Assembly (NCBI GenBank): GCA_018242585.1
Contig: JAFEBQ010000002.1
Coordinates: 78,497-142,496 of the forward strand
Source of the DNA: Planctomycetota bacterium
GTDB taxonomy: Bacteria > Planctomycetota > Planctomycetia > Pirellulales > PNKZ01
Reading direction: 5' to 3'
DNA length: 64,000 nt
Part shown: positions 59,815 to 64,000 of the stretch, piece after piece
Position numbering within the stretch: the first letter of the stretch is position 1
Layout of the letters: every line of letters starts with the position of its first letter
The notes under the pieces: generated by a model
Told to the model about the DNA's origin: nothing
What the model saw: only the letters and a program-made list of their open reading frames with translations
Database searches by the model: none
Made by a program: the position numbers and the translations under genes

Positions 59815-61527
59815 TTAGAACAAAGAATCCCCATCAAACGGAACGGCCGCGACTTCGTCGGCCCAGGTCGTCGGCAGCTCGTCGATTCGCTGCGCGGTAA
59901 TGCGATGAAACTTCCCTTCCTGTACTGTCTCAATCTCCGCTGGCGTCGCGACCGCGCCGCGCTGCCATAACTCGATTGCTTCTTCGACCGTCGCTGGCAT
60001 CGGCGCCCGACTGTGAGCGCGCCACCACAAGCAGGCTTTGTGATAGGCGAAGCCTGGATCGTGTTCGATGCAGACCCATTCGCTAATGGTTTGCTCGGTC
60101 AGGTTGCCGGCCCCTTCGTCGCCGGCTGGCTGGCAAAGGTAGTCGACGCGCAACGTCGGCGGCGCGTCGGGGTTGCTCCGCTTGAAGTGCGGGGCCATTT
60201 CGATCTGGACGACGCGCCAGGTTTGCGGCGCCGACAGTATCTGCCCCGAGCCGTCGGCCTTGTCGTCGTGCTTCAGTTCGCGGGGGGGGAACTTGAATCC
60301 ACAGTCGCAAGCCTTCCGGCCGGCAGCTAGTTGAATGCCACAGTTCGGGCATTCCTTTTGCGGTCCCTCTTGCGGCTCGTCGCTCGACGCCGATCGGTCG
60401 GACATGGCGACTCGGCCGTACGCCGGCGAATCGAGCGGGCCATGCCTGCCGATATTGCCGCCGAAGTCGAGAATCAGGCAGTCAGCTTTCCCGCTGGCTG
60501 TACGCATGCCGCGGCCGCATATCTGCGCGAATAGGCCAGCGCTCATCGTGGCGCGTAGAACCGCGATGCAGTCGACGCCAGGGGCGTCGAACCCTGTCGT
60601 CAGCACGTCGACATTGACAAGCCAGCGAAGTTTGCCCGACTTGAACCGCTCCGTCGCCGTGCTACGCAATAGCTCGGGCGTGTCGCCGGTGATTAGCTCG
60701 ACGCCTTCGCCGGTGATCGACGCCAGGGACTTCGCGACTAGCTCGGCATGCCTGACGCCAGTACAAAACACCATGCAGCTACGTCGGCCGGCAGCCGCCG
60801 CGGCAATTTCCTGGCAAGCCCGTTCGACCTTGCTGGCGTCGCCGGCGAATGCGTCTTCCATTTCGCGCAGGATGAACTCCCCGGCCCTGACGTGTAGCTT
60901 CGTCGTGTCGTACGACTCGCGAGCCGGCCGGCTGACCAGCGGCGACAGGAAGCCGTCGGCGATCAGCCGCGGAATATGCGCTTGATAACAGACGTGAGAG
61001 AACAGCAGGCCCGGCCCGTACAGCTTGCCGCAATCGGTTCGGAACGCTGTCGCCGTCAAGCCGCCGATCTTTAAGCGGGGATTGATTTCCAGCAGGTCGG
61101 CGATGAACTTGCGGTACATGCCTTCGCCGTCGGTCGGCACCAGGTGCGCTTCGTCGATCAGCAGCAGGTTAATCGCGCCGAAGATTTCCGCTTTCTTGTA
61201 AACCGACTGAATGCCAGCGCAGATCACCGCCTCGTCGGTCGCGAACCGGCGCAGGCCAGCGGAGTATTTGCCGCAACGCAAACCGAACGGCAGCAACGCA
61301 GCGATTTTATTCGCGTTCTGTTCGATCAGTTCTTTTCGATGCTGCGATACCATGACTCGGCCGTTAAACTCTTGACAGGCTTTTCGAGCTATCTCGGCAA
61401 TGACGATCGACTTCCCGGCGCCGGTCGGCAGCTCAATCAGCGGGTTGCCCGGCTGACCGCACAGCGACGACCAGAAAGCGTCGCAGCTTTCCTGCTGATA
61501 CCAGCGCAGCGCGTACGACACGTTCAA
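59815..61527 (-). CDS. SF2 DEAD/DEAH-box helicase
   Basis: A 570-aa helicase. Motif I is LPTGAGKSIVIAEIA (about residue 35), motif II LLIDEAHLVPT, motif III GLTATAFRTD; motif V-VI segments LVNVDVLTTGFDAPGVD and QICGRGMRTASGK complete the core. A Cys cluster (CPNCGIQLAAGRKACDCG, about 400) is a zinc ribbon. It resembles phage helicases found with AAA ATPase and DUF669 genes. Start TTG overlaps the HNH stop. Confidence 0.93.
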   Translation of the reverse strand: MNVSYALRWYQQESCDAFWSSLCGQPGNPLIELPTGAGKSIVIAEIARKACQEFNGRVMVSQHRKELIEQNANKIAALLPFGLRCGKYSAGLRRFATDEAVICAGIQSVYKKAEIFGAINLLLIDEAHLVPTDGEGMYRKFIADLLEINPRLKIGGLTATAFRTDCGKLYGPGLLFSHVCYQAHIPRLIADGFLSPLVSRPARESYDTTKLHVRAGEFILREMEDAFAGDASKVERACQEIAAAAAGRRSCMVFCTGVRHAELVAKSLASITGEGVELITGDTPELLRSTATERFKSGKLRWLVNVDVLTTGFDAPGVDCIAVLRATMSAGLFAQICGRGMRTASGKADCLILDFGGNIGRHGPLDSPAYGRVAMSDRSASSDEPQEGPQKECPNCGIQLAAGRKACDCGFKFPPRELKHDDKADGSGQILSAPQTWRVVQIEMAPHFKRSNPDAPPTLRVDYLCQPAGDEGAGNLTEQTISEWVCIEHDPGFAYHKACLWWRAHSRAPMPATVEEAIELWQRGAVATPAEIETVQEGKFHRITAQRIDELPTTWADEVAAVPFDGDSLF

Positions 61528-61976
61528 AACTCCGAATCATCGACCGGCTGCGCTTTCTTCCACTCCCTGAACTCTTCGTAGGTTGGGAACCTGCTTTGAC
61601 AAAATCGTTTCCATTCGTGATACCAGCCGTGTTCGATCGCCTCGCGCAGCGTCAGGTTGCTGATTGCGTTGCAACGCTTGCCGCGGTCGCCGTGGTGAAT
61701 CTGATAGCCGCTCGGCACAGTCTGCCGGTTGCAGCCCATCCAGACGAGTTTATGTAGCGCGATCTTGCGTCGGCCGCGTTCGTGATATACTTCGACGAAC
61801 AAGTAGCCGCGATGACAAGTCGAAACGGCCAGGCGGCGCGCTCCCTTAAACGCCGTTCCCGCCTGGCCGTCGACCCTCAACGCTCCTTCGTCGAGCAGGC
61901 ACAACAGTTCGTCGTCGCCGAGCCGCCGAGCCCGTTGCCGTCGAACCTTGCGCTTTCGCTTCCGTGCTAACGCCAT
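61524..61976 (-). CDS. HNH homing-type endonuclease
   Basis: A 150-aa protein with a basic N-terminus (ALARKRKRKVRRQRARR) and an HNH_3-like motif: KLVWMGCNRQTVPSGYQIHH, GDRGKRCNAISNLTLR. The typical HHxDGxxxNNxxxNL pattern is modified. I place the start at 61976, clear of the tRNA-like element. Such genes often move independently within phages. Confidence 0.8.
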   Translation of the reverse strand: MALARKRKRKVRRQRARRLGDDELLCLLDEGALRVDGQAGTAFKGARRLAVSTCHRGYLFVEVYHERGRRKIALHKLVWMGCNRQTVPSGYQIHHGDRGKRCNAISNLTLREAIEHGWYHEWKRFCQSRFPTYEEFREWKKAQPVDDSEF

Positions 61977-61996
61977 CGAATCGCATTCCTTTACAA

Positions 61997-62070
61997 AGCC
62001 GCACGAACGGAGTCGAACCGTCCTGCCGCCATGAATCGGCATTCGTACTACCAGCGTACGACGTGCGGCT
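61997..62070 (-). tRNA. tRNA-like gene, anticodon uncertain
   Basis: On the minus strand there is an 8-bp acceptor-like stem (AGCCGCAC at 62070-62063 with GTGCGGCT at 62004-61997), a D-arm (CGTA-CGCTGGTAG-TACG), an anticodon-like arm (either ATGCC/GGCGG with loop GATTCAT or TGCCG/CGGCA with an 8-nt loop ATTCATGG) and a canonical T-loop TTCGACT on a 5-bp stem. Total length suits a tRNA. The anticodon arm is irregular, U33 is absent in one fold, and one unpaired base separates T-stem and acceptor, so it may be divergent, decayed or a tRNA mimic. Confidence 0.5.
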
Positions 62071-62090
62071 AGCAGCCCCAGCGCTGCGTT

Positions 62091-62618
62091 TTAGCCCCAG
62101 GGTCGTTGGCCGCTATTGCCGGCGGGCGCCGGCTGTGTTTGCGTCGGTCCATCGGTCGGGGCATTACCTGGCGTCGCGGCCGTCGTCGCCGGCCCACTGT
62201 TGCCACCGCGCGGCATGTAAGACTTGATGCGGTTTTGCTTGCCGTATTGCGGGTCGTCCTTGGTGACGACGACCTTGATTCGCAGCGGCTTGTTGTGCAG
62301 CTCGCTCGAATCGCGCGGCGTCAATACGTTGACGGCTCGGCAGATGCTGGACAGCGTTCCCTTCGCAATCCGCTCGGTTTCGACTTTCTTGGCCCCGGCG
62401 TTCAGCAGGTTCAGATTGTCGAACAGCTTGCGATTCTGGAACGTGCCGTTCAGAATCTGAAGCTCCAACTTCAGGTACTTGCCGCGGCCGTCGTTCGTCG
62501 CCTTCATTTCGCTGCCGCAAATGATCGCGTCATAAACGCCGGCCGGCATTACGTCGAACGACTGATTCGGTTCGTGTTGATTGGCGTCGAAGCCGCCAAC
62601 GTCGTCAAAGTTCCCCAC
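62091..62618 (-). CDS. DUF669-like phage single-strand-DNA-associated protein
   Basis: A 175-aa protein: FDVMPAGVYDAIICGSEMKA, KYLKLELQILNGTFQNRKLF, and KPLRIKVVVTKDDPQYGKQN match DUF669-type proteins found between AAA ATPase and helicase genes in phages. The C-terminus is Pro/Gly/Thr-rich. Probably acts in DNA recombination or replication. Confidence 0.85.
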   Translation of the reverse strand: MGNFDDVGGFDANQHEPNQSFDVMPAGVYDAIICGSEMKATNDGRGKYLKLELQILNGTFQNRKLFDNLNLLNAGAKKVETERIAKGTLSSICRAVNVLTPRDSSELHNKPLRIKVVVTKDDPQYGKQNRIKSYMPRGGNSGPATTAATPGNAPTDGPTQTQPAPAGNSGQRPWG

Positions 62619-62675
62619 GGTTAAACCTCCGTGCTTTCGTGTTGAGGGTCGGACAGAAAATCGAATCGCTCGGCG

Positions 62676-63581
62676 TTACGTGCCGAGCATATGCGCGGCC
62701 AACTCGTCCGTTACCGGCGTCGAGCTGGCGCCGTTAGCGGTTGCTGCCGGTTTACTGCTGCCGTCGCTGACGACGCCGGCAATATTCCCGGCGGTTTGAA
62801 CCTGCATCAGCCGACACTTCGCCAGGTAGCCGAACAGCGGCGACGAGCTAGCAGGCCAGGATAGGGGCATTTCGTAGGGCAGCCCGAGCCGATTCTTGGC
62901 GACGTGGCTGGCGCGTTCCTGCGTCAGCATGACACGTTCTTCGCCGCCGATCGCGACGCCGCGCTTCTGGTTGAAGCCTTCCGTCTTTTGAATGACGTTG
63001 ACCTTCGTTCGCAAGAACAGAATCTCGTCGCACCAATCCAGCAGCGGCGACGAGCCTTCAACGTGCAGGGCCGGCGCGTAATAGTTGTACTGGTCAGCGT
63101 CGGGCGCCTTGAACTTTGGCGTATTCAGGTGAGCCGTAAAGATGACGTGCCGGCCCTGGCGCCACAGCCGCGAAAAGCCTTCGATCAGATAATGCCAGGT
63201 CGCGCGGGCTGCTTCGTAACCCTTGCTATAGCCAATGTCCTCGATTGTGTCCTTGCCGCGCTGGTCGGCGACTTGGAAGAAGACGATCTTTTCCAGCCAA
63301 TCGGCCGTATCGACAATGATCGTTTGATGCTGCTGGTCGACTTCGATCAGCCAGCGAATCGCGTCGAGCGTTTCCTGATAGGTCGACAGCTTCGCCGTCT
63401 GATCGACTGGCAAGCCCGTCATGCCGTCTTCATAGTTCAGCACGACCGGCGTCGGGAACGACGCGGCAAGTTCCGACTTGCCGATACCGTTGTCGCCGAA
63501 GAAAAGCATTCGCCGCGGGTTATTCGGTCCACCCTGTACTAGTTGCATTGCCGTTGCTCCGTTGAGTGTCGTTTGCTTCAT
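62676..63581 (-). CDS. AAA (RecA-like) ATPase, phage recombination protein
   Basis: A 301-aa ATPase with P-loop LFFGDNGIGKSELAASFP (about residue 30) and Walker B TIIVDTADWLEKIVF (about 85). The pattern is that of the AAA_24 family, which pairs with DUF669 and helicase genes. The ATG at 63581 is preferred to an upstream start, since the added residues are arginine/alanine-rich. Proposed role: recombinase or loader. Confidence 0.85.
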   Translation of the reverse strand: MKQTTLNGATAMQLVQGGPNNPRRMLFFGDNGIGKSELAASFPTPVVLNYEDGMTGLPVDQTAKLSTYQETLDAIRWLIEVDQQHQTIIVDTADWLEKIVFFQVADQRGKDTIEDIGYSKGYEAARATWHYLIEGFSRLWRQGRHVIFTAHLNTPKFKAPDADQYNYYAPALHVEGSSPLLDWCDEILFLRTKVNVIQKTEGFNQKRGVAIGGEERVMLTQERASHVAKNRLGLPYEMPLSWPASSSPLFGYLAKCRLMQVQTAGNIAGVVSDGSSKPAATANGASSTPVTDELAAHMLGT

Positions 63582-63650
63582 GGCTCGCCGCGACGAACCT
63601 AACGCTAGCCGTATGAACCAGGATATTGCGACGGCCGCGGCCGCCATTGG

Positions 63651-63950
63651 CTAGGCTTTAACCGTCGAGCCGACTGAACAGCGATCGCGGTCGGCTGCCA
63701 GTCCAGACAAACAGTGAATAGCATTCGCGCTACCCTGAACGATGGATTCCATTTGCCGCACCAACCAGCCATCGCAAGCCGCGAAGTCGCCACGCGCCGA
63801 CACTGGCCCAACTGACACGACGAACACGACGGCCGACGACGTAACGTGCCGCGCGATTACGTCGGTCGCCGCTCCGGTTCGCGACTGAACTTCAATCGCG
63901 CGACGAATCAGTAAAGCGAACTGCGCGCCGGCTTGTTCTGCGTCGATCAT
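63651..63950 (-). CDS. Phage protein of unknown function, 99 aa
   Basis: A mixed helical protein (MIDAEQAGAQFALLIRRAIE; VIARHVTSSAVVFVVSVGPV) upstream of the ATPase gene. No motif recognised. The 50 bases after it belong to the next upstream region, cut by the window end. Confidence 0.5.
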   Translation of the reverse strand: MIDAEQAGAQFALLIRRAIEVQSRTGAATDVIARHVTSSAVVFVVSVGPVSARGDFAACDGWLVRQMESIVQGSANAIHCLSGLAADRDRCSVGSTVKA

Positions 63951-64000
63951 ATTTACGCCTTTGCCTTCGTGCGATTTGCCACTGCGCGGCGAACGCCGTA

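Larger units (their letters stand above)
33301..64000. mobile_element. Integrated siphovirus-like prophage (left end and most of genome; right end beyond window)
   Basis: The left boundary is a tRNA-Arg 3' fragment followed by an integrase. Nearly all later genes are on one strand and include TerS, TerL, portal, HK97 protease and capsid, connectors, tail tube, tail chaperones with frameshift, tape measure, fibre, and a replication/recombination module. Small intergenic gaps and 4-nt overlaps are typical of phages. The long tape measure and absence of sheath genes indicate a siphovirus. No repressor or right attachment site is in the window. Confidence 0.95.

Noticed and set aside
1..64000. 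CRISPR arrays, insertion sequences, rRNA
   Set aside because: No regularly spaced identical repeats, transposase-like proteins or rRNA segments were seen.

Overview
The window looks like a planctomycete chromosome (GC-rich, probably Pirellulales-like) carrying the left part of an integrated tailed phage. The host call rests on gene content: Flp pilins behind c-di-GMP riboswitches, a long Ser/Thr kinase-TPR protein, repeated CPxC zinc ribbons fused to unrelated domains, a DUF362 protein next to a terpenoid-cyclase-fold protein, and few Shine-Dalgarno sites. No rRNA or marker gene is present, so order-level placement is inference.

Bases 1 to about 33,300 are host. At each end lies a 61-aa Flp/type IVb pilin paralogue, each preceded by a recognisable cyclic-di-GMP-I (GEMM) riboswitch. 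In between are a terpenoid-cyclase-like protein with DUF362, zinc-ribbon proteins, an ACT-domain protein, a NarL-type response regulator, a parvulin isomerase, a TPR protein, an M24 peptidase, a radical SAM protein, a GT-C-like membrane protein, a zinc-ribbon HD-GYP protein, a secreted AroQ-gamma-type chorismate mutase coupled to an MscS channel with a cyclic-nucleotide-binding domain, a beta-carbonic anhydrase, a GAF-adenylate cyclase, the kinase, a DMT permease, a DprE1-like oxidase, a low-complexity surface protein and an outer-membrane beta-barrel protein.

From 33,301 to the end is a prophage whose right end lies outside the window. It begins with the 3' half of a tRNA-Arg(ACG), the attachment core, followed by a tyrosine recombinase. 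Apart from the integrase and a sigma-region-2-like gene, phage genes run on the minus strand. Read right to left, the replication and recombination module comes first: AAA ATPase, DUF669 protein, HNH nuclease, SF2 helicase, D12 methylase, prim-pol helicase, iteron and AT-rich origin-like region, RusA. The HK97-type head module follows: HNH, TerS, TerL, portal, protease, capsid. Next is an unusual block with a papain-like peptidase and many tiny membrane peptides, then connectors, tail genes with a -1 frameshift site, tape measure and tail fibre.

The most interesting signal is a repeated element, GGCATAGATAC, at nine gene junctions, all in the late module and on its coding strand. In seven cases it lies exactly 4 nt before a start codon. 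It resembles a -10-only promoter such as the T4 late promoter TATAAATA. The same phage encodes a 178-aa protein with sigma region 2 but no region 4, comparable in size and domain content to T4 gp55. I propose, as inference, a gp55-like late transcription switch producing leaderless or nearly leaderless mRNAs.
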